NCBI GenBank assembly: GCA_050947015.1
Contig: JBMNVT010000010.1
Location: forward strand, 28,955-92,954
Direction: 5' to 3'
From: CAKXIK01 sp050947015
GTDB taxonomy: Bacteria; Bacillota; Clostridia; Oscillospirales; Acutalibacteraceae
DNA: 64,000 bases
Shown: piece by piece, positions 8,326-17,010 of the stretch
Position numbering within the stretch: position 1 is the first letter of the stretch
Layout of the letters: every line of letters begins with the position of its first letter
Notes under the pieces: generated by a model
Database searches by the model: none
Told to the model about the DNA's origin: nothing
What the model saw: only the letters and a program-made list of their open reading frames with translations
Made by a program: the position numbers and the translations under genes

Positions 8326-9354
8326 ATGTCCGAAGTTACACTCGGTCGCACCGGGATCATAACAAACAAAAACGGCTTCGGTGCGCTGCCGATTCAGCGC
8401 ATTTCCACCGCCGAGGCAGGACGCCTGCTGCGCAAGGCTTATGAAAACGGCGTTACTTATTTTGACACTGCGCGCGCTTATTCCGACAGCGAAGAAAAAA
8501 TCGGAAAAGCGCTTTCCGATGTGCGTTGCAATATTTATATTGCCACAAAAAGCGGCGCAAAAGACGCCAAAACATTGAAAAAAGAGCTGGAAACCAGTCT
8601 GAAAACACTTCACACCGATTATATTGACGTTTACCAGCTGCACAATCCGCCGTTCTGCCCCAAACCGGGCGGTGAGGACGGGCTTTATGAAGCGCTGCTG
8701 CAGGCGCGGCAGGAAGGAAAAATCCGCTTTATCAGCATTACGAACCACAGCGTCCGCATTGCGCAGGAGGCTGTGGATTCGGGGCTGTACGACACGGTGC
8801 AGTTCCCGTTCAATTATCTCTCTGCTCCGGTCGAATTTGATCTGGTGCGCAGCTGCCGTGAGAAGAATATTGGCTTTATCGCGATGAAAGCGCTTTCCGG
8901 CGGGCTGATCACCAACTCTGCCGCGGCCTACGCCTGGCTGAATCAGTACGACAACGTGCTCCCGATCTGGGGCGTTCAGCGCGAAAGCGAGCTTGACGAA
9001 TTCCTCCGCTACGGAAAAGACGAACCGCAGCTAACTGACAAACTGCGTGCCGTGATTGAAAAAGATCAGAAGGAGCTTGCCGGAAACTTCTGCCGCGGCT
9101 GCGGCTACTGTATGCCCTGCCCCGCCGGTATTGAAATCAACAACTGCGCGCGTATGACGCTGATGCTGCGCCGCAGTCCCTCCGAGCAGTGGCTTGGACA
9201 CACCTGGCAGAAAAAAATGAAGAAAATTGAGGATTGTCTGCACTGCAACCGCTGCGCTTCCCGCTGCCCGTACCATCTGGACACGCCTGCACTGCTGGCC
9301 GCCAATTACGAGGATTATAAGCAGGTGCTCGCGGACAAAACATTGGTATGGTAA
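8326..9354 (+). CDS. Aldo/keto reductase with C-terminal 4Fe-4S ferredoxin domain
   Basis: A 342-residue protein. Residues 1-230 form an NAD(P)H-dependent aldo/keto reductase barrel (YFDTARAYSDSEEKIG; IDVYQLHNPP). The C-terminal domain carries cysteine clusters near 255 (CRGCGYCMPCP) and 303 (CLHCNRCASRCPY), as in the Fe-S aldo/keto reductases common in anaerobes. This suggests coupling of carbonyl or diol redox chemistry to ferredoxin-level electrons; the substrate is unknown. AAAGGA precedes the ATG. The stop overlaps the start of the EamA transporter by 7 bp, implying co-translation. Confidence 0.88.
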   Translation: MSEVTLGRTGIITNKNGFGALPIQRISTAEAGRLLRKAYENGVTYFDTARAYSDSEEKIGKALSDVRCNIYIATKSGAKDAKTLKKELETSLKTLHTDYIDVYQLHNPPFCPKPGGEDGLYEALLQARQEGKIRFISITNHSVRIAQEAVDSGLYDTVQFPFNYLSAPVEFDLVRSCREKNIGFIAMKALSGGLITNSAAAYAWLNQYDNVLPIWGVQRESELDEFLRYGKDEPQLTDKLRAVIEKDQKELAGNFCRGCGYCMPCPAGIEINNCARMTLMLRRSPSEQWLGHTWQKKMKKIEDCLHCNRCASRCPYHLDTPALLAANYEDYKQVLADKTLVW

Positions 9355-10268
9355 ACGCAACAGGTAAAAACCGGCGCGTCGTTTCTTTGCTGCAGATGAC
9401 CGCGTCAATGATTATTTTTGGCAGCATTGGTCTTGTCGTACGCAGAATCGATCTTCCCTCCGGCATGATTGCGCTGGTTCGAGGCCTGACGGGAACGCTG
9501 TTTCTTCTCCTGACGCAGCTTTGCACCGGCAGAAGGCCTTCCCTCTCCTCGTTGCGAAAAAATGCAGGTCCGCTGCTGATTTCCGGCACCGCAATTGGAT
9601 TTAACTGGATCCTTTTGTTCGAAGCCTATCGCTACACCACGATTGCGACAACGACGGTCTGTTATTACACCGCACCCATCTTCGTCATCCTGCTTTCCCC
9701 GCTGGTATTGCATGAACGACTGACATCCGCAAGGGCACTCTGTGCGGCCGTTTCGCTTGTGGGTATGGCACTGGTAACTCAGGTAATTCCAAACGGTTTT
9801 GGCGGTGATCTGCGCGGTGTAACGCTTGCGTTGAGCGCCGCAGTGCTTTATGCCTCCGTTATGATGACCAACCGGTTTCTGAAAGAGATCAGCGCCCTGG
9901 ATTCCACCGTGGCACAGCTTGGCATTGCAGCATTGGTGCTGCTGCCGTATATCTGCCTGACCGGGCAGTTTCCGACGGTATTCCCCACGGCAGCGTTCTG
10001 GCCGCTGCTGATTGCCGGTGTAGTACATACCGGTATTGCTTACCTGCTTTACTTTTCGGCGATGCAGGGGCTGAGCGCACAGAGCATTGCACTTTGCAGC
10101 TACATAGATCCCATCACCGCCGTTCTGTTCTCAACACTGCTGCTCGGCGAACCGATGACCGCGCTGCAGGCTGCGGGCACCCTTTTGATTTTAAGCGCCA
10201 CCCTGTTGGGGCAATTTAGAAAACAAACAAAGGAGCGTTCTATCCATGAGCATTCTGAAAACCTTTGA
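9348..10268 (+). CDS. EamA/DMT-family transporter
   Basis: A 306-residue inner-membrane protein with about ten hydrophobic segments arranged as two EamA repeats (first starting near residue 10, second near 155), the layout of drug/metabolite exporters. A conserved SYIDPITAVLFSTLLLGEP segment near 250 is typical. Its start lies inside the end of the reductase gene (ATGGTATGGTAA) and its end overlaps the next gene by 23 bp, so the three are almost certainly co-transcribed. Substrate unknown; an amino acid or small metabolite efflux role is plausible. Confidence 0.85.
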   Translation: MVNATGKNRRVVSLLQMTASMIIFGSIGLVVRRIDLPSGMIALVRGLTGTLFLLLTQLCTGRRPSLSSLRKNAGPLLISGTAIGFNWILLFEAYRYTTIATTTVCYYTAPIFVILLSPLVLHERLTSARALCAAVSLVGMALVTQVIPNGFGGDLRGVTLALSAAVLYASVMMTNRFLKEISALDSTVAQLGIAALVLLPYICLTGQFPTVFPTAAFWPLLIAGVVHTGIAYLLYFSAMQGLSAQSIALCSYIDPITAVLFSTLLLGEPMTALQAAGTLLILSATLLGQFRKQTKERSIHEHSENL

Positions 10269-10548
10269 CGCCGCCGGGGAAGAAATTATCCGACCGGGCC
10301 AGATGATTTCGAAATCCGATAACTTTCCGGAGGTCCTCGTCTCCGGATTCAGCCGTTCGGTGACCGATCTGGCCGCGCAGCTGCCCGGTGCAGTACAGAT
10401 CGACACGCTGCGCGCCGGAATGGAGCTGCCGGTCATCGCGGTGCGTCGCGGCGCCTGCTGGAACCCGCGCATTCTCGGCAAACTGCCGGTCGAGGAAAAG
10501 GATCGTTATCTGCGCATTGCGCCGGAGATTGCGCAAAGACTCGCATAG
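10246..10548 (+). CDS. Short nucleoside-phosphorylase-like protein, probably internally deleted
   Basis: A 100-residue ORF with a strong ribosome binding site (AAAGGAGCG, nine bases before the ATG). The first 75 or so residues (ILKTFD, EEIIRP, FPEVLVSGFS, RAGMELPV) resemble the N-terminus of Clostridia nucleoside phosphorylase-like proteins, normally near 250 residues. The catalytic core is absent, and the last 25 residues (NPRILGKLPVEEKDRYL) could be the retained C-terminus of the same protein. I infer an in-frame internal deletion from memory of the family, without alignment. It could alternatively be a genuine small protein. Phosphorylase activity is not expected. Confidence 0.5.
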   Translation: MSILKTFDAAGEEIIRPGQMISKSDNFPEVLVSGFSRSVTDLAAQLPGAVQIDTLRAGMELPVIAVRRGACWNPRILGKLPVEEKDRYLRIAPEIAQRLA

Positions 10549-10595
10549 ACCGCCGAGCCTTCCGCAAATTATACAAAGAAAGAGGAAATGCGCCT

Positions 10596-11138
10596 ATGGA
10601 AACTCTGTTGCTTCGCCCGCTTCAGCCCGGAGATGCCGAGGCTTTTGAAGCGGCTTTTGCCGCGCAGGGCTGGAACAAGCCGCGCGAACAGTTCGAACGA
10701 TATTATCAGGAGCAGCAGCTCGGCACCCGTTCTGTGGTGGTGGCCGAGCAAAATGGTGTGCCGGTCGGCTACATTACCGTTCTGCCGCACAAGGAGGCTG
10801 GTCCTTTTGCCGGAAGCGGATGGCCGGAACTGAGCGATTTCAACGTGCTGGAAGCCTTTCAGCGCAGAGGAATCGGCACACGGCTGATGGACGAGGCGGA
10901 ACGGATTGCTTTTGCGCAAAGCAATGTCATTACGATTGGAGTCGGGCTTCACAGCGGATACGGCGCCGCCCAGAGAATGTATGTCCGGCGCGGCTATGTG
11001 CCGGATGGCTCCGGCGTCTGGTACCGCGACGAGCCTTTGGCCGAAAACGCGTCTTGCCGCAACGACGATGATCTTGTGCTGTATTTTTCCAAATCGCGTC
11101 CGCTTGCCTTTCAGACAACGGACAGGTATAATGAATAG
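10596..11138 (+). CDS. GNAT-family N-acetyltransferase
   Basis: A 180-residue acetyl-CoA-dependent acyltransferase. Core motifs are visible: strand-turn SDFNVLEAFQRRGIGTRLM (residues about 80-98) with the RRGIGT acetyl-CoA loop, and YGAAQRMYVRRGYVPDG near 125, the conserved C-terminal motif B region. GAAAGAGGAAATG precedes the start. The gene ends immediately before the rex coding region. Substrate unknown. Confidence 0.85.
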   Translation: METLLLRPLQPGDAEAFEAAFAAQGWNKPREQFERYYQEQQLGTRSVVVAEQNGVPVGYITVLPHKEAGPFAGSGWPELSDFNVLEAFQRRGIGTRLMDEAERIAFAQSNVITIGVGLHSGYGAAQRMYVRRGYVPDGSGVWYRDEPLAENASCRNDDDLVLYFSKSRPLAFQTTDRYNE

Positions 11139-11171
11139 ATGCCGACATTTAAGAAAACAGAAGGTGAGTCT

Positions 11172-11843
11172 ATGCCGCCCAAAAAAACAAAAGTCACGCA
11201 AATTTCCAAGCAGGCGCTGCAGCGGCTGCCGTATTACCTTCGCTATCTTCATTCTCTGCGGGATTCTGGAACAAAAAATGTTTCTGCTCCGGCCATTGCA
11301 GCTGCCCTGCGGCTGCATGAGGTGCAGGTGCGGAAGGATCTTGAGCTGGTAAGCACCACCGGTGGAAAACCGCGCACCGGCTTTACCGTGGACGAACTTA
11401 TTGTCGATATTGAGCGTTTTCTGGGTTATGATAATGTCGATCAGGCAGTTCTGGCCGGAGCCGGAAAGCTCGGTCAGGCACTGGTGGCTTACCGCGGGTT
11501 TGACGATTACGGCCTGCAAATTATTGCCGCATTCGACAATGACGAAACCATTGTGGGACGCGACATCGGTGAAACGCCCATCTTTCCTATCAGCAAAATG
11601 ACAGATCTTTGCCCCCGGCTTGGGGTACGGATTGGGATCCTGACGGTTCCCGCCAGCCACGCCCAGCAGGTGTGCGACGAAATGGTTGCGGCAGGAATTC
11701 TGGCGGTTTGGAATTTTACGCCGGTTCATCTGCATGTGCCGGAAAATATTCTGGTGCAAAATGAAAATATGGCGGCTTCTCTGGCGCTGCTGCGCAAACA
11801 CCTCAGCCAGAAAATTGTGGGCGGGGAAGAAGCCTCTGAATAA
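11172..11843 (+). CDS. rex: Redox-sensing transcriptional repressor Rex
   Basis: NAD(H)-responsive repressor that leaves DNA when NADH rises and typically controls fermentation and hydrogen/NADH-handling genes. The N-terminal winged helix begins ISKQALQRLPYYLRYL; the Rossmann domain has GAGKLGQAL near residue 95 and AAFDNDE near 120, followed by the domain-swapped helix. The ATG at 11172 follows GAAGGTGAG and gives 223 residues. An in-frame ATG at 11139, abutting the preceding stop, would add 11 residues. Its neighbour nfnAB is a plausible target by function, but no clear Rex box was seen upstream of nfnA. Confidence 0.95.
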   Translation: MPPKKTKVTQISKQALQRLPYYLRYLHSLRDSGTKNVSAPAIAAALRLHEVQVRKDLELVSTTGGKPRTGFTVDELIVDIERFLGYDNVDQAVLAGAGKLGQALVAYRGFDDYGLQIIAAFDNDETIVGRDIGETPIFPISKMTDLCPRLGVRIGILTVPASHAQQVCDEMVAAGILAVWNFTPVHLHVPENILVQNENMAASLALLRKHLSQKIVGGEEASE

Positions 11844-11890
11844 TCTGCAGAGCGTTGCTTTTTGCCGTCAGAAAGGAATGGTCGTTCCGT

Positions 11891-12835
11891 ATGAACATTT
11901 CTCATCTGAAATATGCCGTGGAAGTGGAAAAAGCGCGTTCCATTTCGCAGGCGGCCGAAAACCTTTATATGGGGCAGCCCAATCTCAGCAAAGCGATTCG
12001 GGAACTGGAAAACGACCTTGGCATCACTATTTTTAAACGCACCTCGAAAGGGGTCATCCCCACCCAGAAGGGGGAAGAATTTCTCGGCTACGCAAAATCC
12101 ATTCTGATGCAGATTGAAGAAATGGAATCGCTTTACGATTCCAGCGAACATGAACGGCTGCGGCTGAGCATTGCGGCGCCGCGTGCCTCGTATGTCACGC
12201 AGGCGTTCGTCCGCCTTTGCGATTCCCTCCGCGAGGAAAAAGAACTGGAGATCAATTTCAAGGAGACGAACACCACCGAAGCCGTCGCTTTGGTGGCCGA
12301 CCGTGAATGCAGCCTCGGCGTCATCCGCTACCGTTCCACCTACGAACGATATTTTGTCAGCCTGCTGACCGGAAAAAACCTGCAGTATCATGTTTTGTGG
12401 GAGTTTGAGCCGTTGCTGCTGCTTTCTGAAAAGCATCCGCTCGCTCAAAAAGAAATGATCCGGGAAGAGGATCTGCTGCCGTATATCGAGCTGACACACG
12501 GCGATTTTTCGGTGCCATTCCTTTCCGTTGCCGAAGCGCGCCGCGTTCCGCAGGAACAGCCGCACAAAAAAATTTGTATTTATGAACGCGGCAGCCAGTT
12601 TGACTTGTTAAACAGCCTGCCCGAAACCTATATGTGGGTTTCCCCGGTTCCGGAAGATACGCTGCGGCGCTGGCAGCTGGTGCAGCGCAAGCTGGTTTCG
12701 GATCGCCCGCGCGCCTGCCGCGATGTGGTTATTTACGCGCAGGGACACCGTCTTACGCCGCCGGAGCGCCTGTTTATTTCTAATTTGTCGGACATGCGGC
12801 GCGAGTTTGACGCAAAAGCCGGCGAACCGCGTTGA
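11891..12835 (+). CDS. LysR-family transcriptional regulator
   Basis: A 314-residue regulator. The N-terminal winged helix-turn-helix spans residues 1-60 (HLKYAVEVEKARSISQAAENL, NLSKAIRELENDLGITIF), followed by a periplasmic-binding-protein-like effector domain. The ATG at 11891 follows GAAAGGAATGG. It lies 47 bp after rex and 199 bp before nfnA in the same orientation, so it may control nfnAB or itself; the ligand cannot be inferred. Confidence 0.9.
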   Translation: MNISHLKYAVEVEKARSISQAAENLYMGQPNLSKAIRELENDLGITIFKRTSKGVIPTQKGEEFLGYAKSILMQIEEMESLYDSSEHERLRLSIAAPRASYVTQAFVRLCDSLREEKELEINFKETNTTEAVALVADRECSLGVIRYRSTYERYFVSLLTGKNLQYHVLWEFEPLLLLSEKHPLAQKEMIREEDLLPYIELTHGDFSVPFLSVAEARRVPQEQPHKKICIYERGSQFDLLNSLPETYMWVSPVPEDTLRRWQLVQRKLVSDRPRACRDVVIYAQGHRLTPPERLFISNLSDMRREFDAKAGEPR

Positions 12836-13034
12836 CAACGCCCTTGTTTGACGCGCTGAAAAGACAAAAAACGGTACGGCGGCATAATATCGGATTGCTA
12901 TGCTATAATTTATATGCTTGTCATATAAGAATGGCGCTTTACAAGATGTCTCTAAATCAGTAAAATAATATTGATAATCAAAATAAGCGCTACTCTGCCA
13001 TTTTATAGATCAATTAAGATCAGGAGGAATTAAG
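12836..13034 (+). promoter_or_regulatory. nfnAB upstream region: TATAAT box and a long-range inverted repeat
   Basis: TATAAT (12904-12909) lies upstream of nfnA, but the matching -35 (GGCATA) is poor, so an activator may be needed. AATGGCGCTT near 12930 can pair with AAGCGC and GCCATT around 12985-13002, giving a possible structured leader. A palindrome TTGATAATCAA (12971-12981) sits in its loop. No Rex-type TTGTTAANNNNTTAACAA site was found. Confidence 0.35.
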
Positions 13035-13877
13035 ATGTATCGGATTCTGAGAAAAAAAGAACTGAACCCGACCGTGACGCTGATGGATATTGAAGCGCCG
13101 CTGGTGGCAAAAAAAGCGGAACCGGGGCAGTTTATTATTCTGCGCGTGGACGAAGCCGGCGAACGAATCCCGCTGACCGTGGCCGATTTTGACCGCGAAA
13201 AAGGCACTGTGACCATTATTTTTCAGATCGTCGGTGCAACCACCAAAAAGCTCAATGCGCTGAACGAGGGTGACTCTTTGCACGATTTTGTCGGCCCGCT
13301 CGGCACGCCTTCCCATGTGGAAGGGCTGAAAAAGGTCGCCGTTGTCGGCGGCGGTGTCGGCTGCGCCATCGCATACCCGATCGCAAAAAAACTGCACGGT
13401 CTGGGGGCGGAGGTGCATTCGATTGTCGGATTCCGCAGCAAGGATCTTGTGATTTTGGAAGACGAATTCAAGGCCGCGAGCGACAAGCTGGTTATGATGA
13501 CTGACGACGGCAGCTACGGCTCCAAGGGCCTTGTGACCAACGCGCTGAAGGAACTGATCGATTCCGGCGAGCAATACGACGAAGTCATTGCCATTGGTCC
13601 GCTGATTATGATGAAATTCGTTTGCCAGCTGACCAAAGAATACGGCATTAAAACCGTGGTGAGCATGAACCCGATCATGATTGATGGCACCGGTATGTGC
13701 GGCGGCTGCCGGCTGACGGTTGGCGGCAAGACCAAGTTTGCCTGTGTGGATGGTCCCGATTTTGACGGCCACGAAGTTGACTTTGACGAAGCCATGGAGC
13801 GCGGGTCGATGTATCGCGATTTTGAGCGCCATGCTTATGAGGAAACCTGCAACCTGCTCAACAAGGAGGTCAAATAA
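13035..13877 (+). CDS. nfnA: NADH-dependent ferredoxin:NADP+ oxidoreductase small subunit (NfnA/SudB-type)
   Basis: FAD and 2Fe-2S subunit of the electron-bifurcating transhydrogenase NfnAB, which couples ferredoxin and NADH oxidation to NADP+ reduction. The 280-residue protein has a ferredoxin-reductase-type FAD domain (AEPGQFIILRV, ERIPLTVADFD) and an NAD-binding domain (VVGGGVGCAIAYPIAKKL, near residue 105). Cysteines for the 2Fe-2S cluster lie near 220 (GMCGGCRLTVGG, FACVDGPDF). Followed one base later by nfnB, as in other Nfn operons. A sulfide dehydrogenase or dihydroorotate-dehydrogenase-electron-subunit role is the alternative name for this fold, but the pairing favours Nfn. Confidence 0.9.
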   Translation: MYRILRKKELNPTVTLMDIEAPLVAKKAEPGQFIILRVDEAGERIPLTVADFDREKGTVTIIFQIVGATTKKLNALNEGDSLHDFVGPLGTPSHVEGLKKVAVVGGGVGCAIAYPIAKKLHGLGAEVHSIVGFRSKDLVILEDEFKAASDKLVMMTDDGSYGSKGLVTNALKELIDSGEQYDEVIAIGPLIMMKFVCQLTKEYGIKTVVSMNPIMIDGTGMCGGCRLTVGGKTKFACVDGPDFDGHEVDFDEAMERGSMYRDFERHAYEETCNLLNKEVK

Positions 13878-13878
13878 G

Positions 13879-15300
13879 ATGCCGAACATGTCCTTAAAAA
13901 AGAATCCGATGCCTTCGCAGGCCGCGGATGTTCGAAATAAAAATTTTCTGGAGGTTGCGCTGGGCTACAGCGAGGAGCAGGCTGTGGACGAAGCGAACCG
14001 CTGCCTGAACTGCAAAAACAAACCCTGTGTAGGCGGCTGTCCGGTCAACATTGATATTCCGGCGTTCATCTCCAAGATCCGCGAGCGCGATTTTGAGGGC
14101 GCTTATCAGATCATCACCAAATCCAGCTCTCTGCCCGCCGTCTGCGGCCGTGTCTGCCCGCAGGAAACGCAGTGCGAGCATAACTGCGTCCGCGGCATCA
14201 AAGGAGAGCCGGTCGCGATCGGCCGTCTGGAGCGTTTTGTTGCCGACTGGCACAACGCCCATTCCACCGAAGCCGCTCAAAAGCCCGCCCCCAACGGCCA
14301 CAAGGTCGCTGTGATCGGTTCCGGCCCCTCCGGCCTGACCTGCGCCGGCGATCTGGCCAAGAAAGGCTATTCCGTCACCGTGTTTGAAGCGCTTCATACC
14401 GCCGGCGGCGTGCTGGTTTACGGTATTCCGGAATTCCGTCTGCCGAAATCTATTGTGCAGAAGGAAGTTGACACGCTCAGCGAGCTGGGTGTTGATGTGG
14501 AAACCAACATGGTTATTGGCAAGGTGCTTTCCATCGACGAGTTGTTCGAGATGGGCTATGAGGCCGTCTTTGTCGGTTCCGGCGCCGGTCTGCCCCGCTT
14601 TATGGGGATTCCGGGCGAAAGCCTGAAGGGCGTTTATTCCGCCAATGAATTCCTGACCCGCAGCAACCTGATGAAAGCTTATCTGGATGACCCGGTCACC
14701 CCGATCAGCAAAGGCGGAAAGGTCGCCGTCGTCGGCGGCGGCAACGTTGCAATGGACGCTGCCCGTACCGCCCTGCGCCTCGGTGCCGAAAAGGTCTACA
14801 TCGTATACCGCCGTTCCATGGAAGAACTGCCCGCCCGCCGCGAAGAAGTGGAACACGCCGAGGAAGAGGGTGTCGAGTTCCGTCTGCTGAACAATCCGGT
14901 GGAGGTGCTTGGTTATCATAATCCGGACGACAAGCGCGATCCGAAAAACGGTTGCGTCACCGGTATCCGCTGCATCAAAATGGAGCTTGGCGAGCCGGAT
15001 GAAAAAGGACGCCGCCGTCCGGTGGAGATCCCCGGCAGCGAATTTGTGCTTGACGTCGACACGGTCGTTATCGCGATCGGCACTTCTCCGAACCCGCTGA
15101 TTAAATCCACCACCAAGGGGTTGGAAGTCAACAAACACGGCGGATTCATCGTCAACGAGGAAACCGGCGCAACGACGCGCGACGGCGTTTTTGCCGGCGG
15201 CGATGCCGTTACCGGCGCTGCGACCGTAATTTCTGCCATGGGCGCCGGCAAGACTGCCGCCGCTGCCATTGACAAATACATTCAGTCCAAGGCGAAATAA
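13879..15300 (+). CDS. nfnB: NfnB / GltA-type NADPH oxidoreductase large subunit
   Basis: FAD and 4Fe-4S subunit, partner of NfnA. The 473-residue protein starts with a Cys-rich domain (CLNCKNKPCVGGCP near residue 36, CGRVCPQETQCEHNC near 87), then an FAD fold (VIGSGPSGLTCAG near 146) and an NADPH fold (VVGGGNVAMDAA near 286). It ends with the GGDAVTGAATVISAMGAG motif that closes the FAD site. The ATG at 13879 follows AAGGAGGTC located in the end of nfnA. Homotetrameric glutamate synthase (GltA) has the same family name, but no GltB-type glutamate synthase large subunit adjoins it. Confidence 0.9.
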   Translation: MPNMSLKKNPMPSQAADVRNKNFLEVALGYSEEQAVDEANRCLNCKNKPCVGGCPVNIDIPAFISKIRERDFEGAYQIITKSSSLPAVCGRVCPQETQCEHNCVRGIKGEPVAIGRLERFVADWHNAHSTEAAQKPAPNGHKVAVIGSGPSGLTCAGDLAKKGYSVTVFEALHTAGGVLVYGIPEFRLPKSIVQKEVDTLSELGVDVETNMVIGKVLSIDELFEMGYEAVFVGSGAGLPRFMGIPGESLKGVYSANEFLTRSNLMKAYLDDPVTPISKGGKVAVVGGGNVAMDAARTALRLGAEKVYIVYRRSMEELPARREEVEHAEEEGVEFRLLNNPVEVLGYHNPDDKRDPKNGCVTGIRCIKMELGEPDEKGRRRPVEIPGSEFVLDVDTVVIAIGTSPNPLIKSTTKGLEVNKHGGFIVNEETGATTRDGVFAGGDAVTGAATVISAMGAGKTAAAAIDKYIQSKAK

Positions 15301-15374
15301 GGTTTCTGCAATGTAATTGCAATCTTCTTAAATTTACGGCTGCGTTTTGAAAGTACGATAAGCCATTATAAAGC

Positions 15375-15408
15375 AAGCCCGGAAAAGCGTCGCAGCTTTT
15401 CCGGGCTT
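15375..15408 (+). terminator. Rho-independent terminator after nfnB
   Basis: AAGCCCGGAAAAGC (15375-15388) pairs perfectly with GCTTTTCCGGGCTT (15395-15408), followed by GTTTGATTTCATTTT. Confidence 0.85.
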
Positions 15409-15458
15409 GTTTGATTTCATTTTCCATCCGCTTGGGTTGTGCGGTGTCGGTCTTTTCC

Positions 15459-16163
15459 TTATCCCCTGATAAATTTAGTGATTTTCTTTTCGTCTGCCTG
15501 CGGATTCAGCCGCAAAATCTGTTTTCTGATTCTGTCTTCTGCGTTGTTTGGGGGATAAGCTGCCGCAAGGCTTTCCAGATCGGTGTTTCGGTCGGACCAG
15601 AACCGCTCCACCGTCGTGAATACCGTACTGTTCCAGCCGTAGCCTTCCCCATACCGATTGATTTTCTGCGCTCTGCCGCACATCGTTAAAAACATTCGCA
15701 TCTGCAGTTCGACCACAGCGCGTTCAAAACATGCGCTTTCCTCTTTTCCAAAGCCGCCCAGCTGCTTGATTTCGTGCAGTGCCGTTTCGCCATTACTTTC
15801 AACAATTTCATAAATTCGCTTTGCTGCCCGGCTCACGTTACCGTCGTCGTACGCTTCTTCAAAGCTTTGTCCTTTCCTGCGAATGGCGTAAAAACACGGA
15901 TACCATTCGACCGTAATATAACCGCTTGTGCGAAAAAACACCTTGGAATAGGCAATATTGCTTCGTTCCTCCAGGACACGCATACGCCATTCCCACGGAT
16001 CGGTTTCCGGATCGCCCGTGTGCCATTTCACCGGAGATTCAATCTTTTCCTGCTGTTCCCAGCCGTATGGAATCAACGCAAAAATCCCCTTTGCGTTACC
16101 GCCGCCCATTGAAAAGCCGCTTTGAGAAAGGGCTTCGCAGAAAGTCGAAAAATCATTTATCAT
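15459..16163 (-). CDS. AlkZ-related protein (putative DNA glycosylase-like winged-helix protein)
   Basis: A 234-residue protein. The N-terminal WHTGDPETDPWEWRMRVLEE segment (near residue 50) and the following YSKVFFRTSGYITVEWYPCFYA are hallmarks I associate with proteins named AlkZ-related in Firmicutes, distant relatives of the AlkZ/YcaQ crosslink glycosylases. The HxQ/QxQ catalytic motif of true AlkZ is not evident, so enzymatic activity is unproven. The ATG at 16163 was chosen over an upstream frame extension because a GGGAGC site lies before it. It is the last gene of a minus-strand accessory run. Confidence 0.6.
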   Translation of the reverse strand: MINDFSTFCEALSQSGFSMGGGNAKGIFALIPYGWEQQEKIESPVKWHTGDPETDPWEWRMRVLEERSNIAYSKVFFRTSGYITVEWYPCFYAIRRKGQSFEEAYDDGNVSRAAKRIYEIVESNGETALHEIKQLGGFGKEESACFERAVVELQMRMFLTMCGRAQKINRYGEGYGWNSTVFTTVERFWSDRNTDLESLAAAYPPNNAEDRIRKQILRLNPQADEKKITKFIRG

Positions 16164-16235
16164 GTTTATGACAGCTCCCCTCGCCGGTACCCGCAAAAGC
16201 GCAGGCTTTTGTGCTTTTCCATTTGTTCCATGTTA

Positions 16236-16994
16236 TCATTTTTCCTGCCCGATGCGAAGCCCAACGTCCTCCGGCGTATGTGCGTCAGATGCGGTAACAA
16301 TCGGCACACCGCATCGTTCCAGCGCCGCAATCAATTCTCTGTCCATTTCAACTTCAACCCCTGTGCGGCGATGGCTTCCGCTATTTTGTTCCGCATACAT
16401 ACCGCTGCGGGCAAGCGCGGTGGCAAGCCTTTCATAATACGGCTGCAGCGCAAACGACGGCCTGTGGCCAAACAGCTTGATGCGATCGGGGTGCGCAATA
16501 CCGTCAAACAGACGACTCTCCGCCAGACTTATCGAACTTTCAAAATACTTGCGATAACATTGATCCACATCAATTCCATTCCACAGCTCCACCTTATGGT
16601 CAAAGGCAAAGCCGTCGATAAAATGCACGCTCCCGACCAGAAAATCTAATCCCGCACCTTGTGTAATGCCGCGAACCAGTTTTTCGTGCTCCTTAAAATA
16701 GCAGATTTCAAGTCCAAAACAAACCTTGACCGGCAAACGTTCCTCCTTTGCCCGGCGGATCAAGTCAAGATATTCCTGCAACTGCCTTACGCCTGCTTTT
16801 CTCTGAAACCATTGGTCAAGATAAGGAGAATCGGCACGTATGGAATCATACATCGGGACAAATTCCGTAAAACGATAGCAATGCTCCAACAGCCAGATTT
16901 CGTCAATTCCTCGCGATCGTGCGGTTTTTACAAATTCATAAATCCATTCTATAGTGTAGGGTCCCCGTTCAAGATGTACATGTGCGTCAATCAT
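16236..16994 (-). CDS. PHP-domain phosphoesterase, histidinol-phosphatase-like
   Basis: A 252-residue metal-dependent phosphoesterase. It opens MIDAHVHLERGPY (the first HxH metal pair) and carries LLEHCYRF near residue 35, GLEICYF near 110, VGSVHFIDGF near 135 and ASDAHTPEDVG near 235, the four PHP motifs. HisK-type histidinol phosphatase is one option, but no his genes are nearby, so a generic phosphate ester or nucleotide substrate is equally likely. The ATG at 16994 has AGAGGCTCGCA upstream. Confidence 0.8.
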   Translation of the reverse strand: MIDAHVHLERGPYTIEWIYEFVKTARSRGIDEIWLLEHCYRFTEFVPMYDSIRADSPYLDQWFQRKAGVRQLQEYLDLIRRAKEERLPVKVCFGLEICYFKEHEKLVRGITQGAGLDFLVGSVHFIDGFAFDHKVELWNGIDVDQCYRKYFESSISLAESRLFDGIAHPDRIKLFGHRPSFALQPYYERLATALARSGMYAEQNSGSHRRTGVEVEMDRELIAALERCGVPIVTASDAHTPEDVGLRIGQEK

Positions 16995-17010
16995 ATTGCG
17001 AGCCTCTGTT

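Noticed and set aside
10569..11801. Minus-strand open frame of about 410 codons
   Set aside because: Antisense to the GNAT and rex genes, which have clear family motifs.
12836..13034. Rex operator in front of nfnA
   Set aside because: No TTGTTAANNNNTTAACAA-like sequence; only an unrelated short palindrome TTGATAATCAA.
13894..15138. Minus-strand open frame of about 414 codons
   Set aside because: Antisense to nfnB, no ribosome binding site, composition of a shadow frame.
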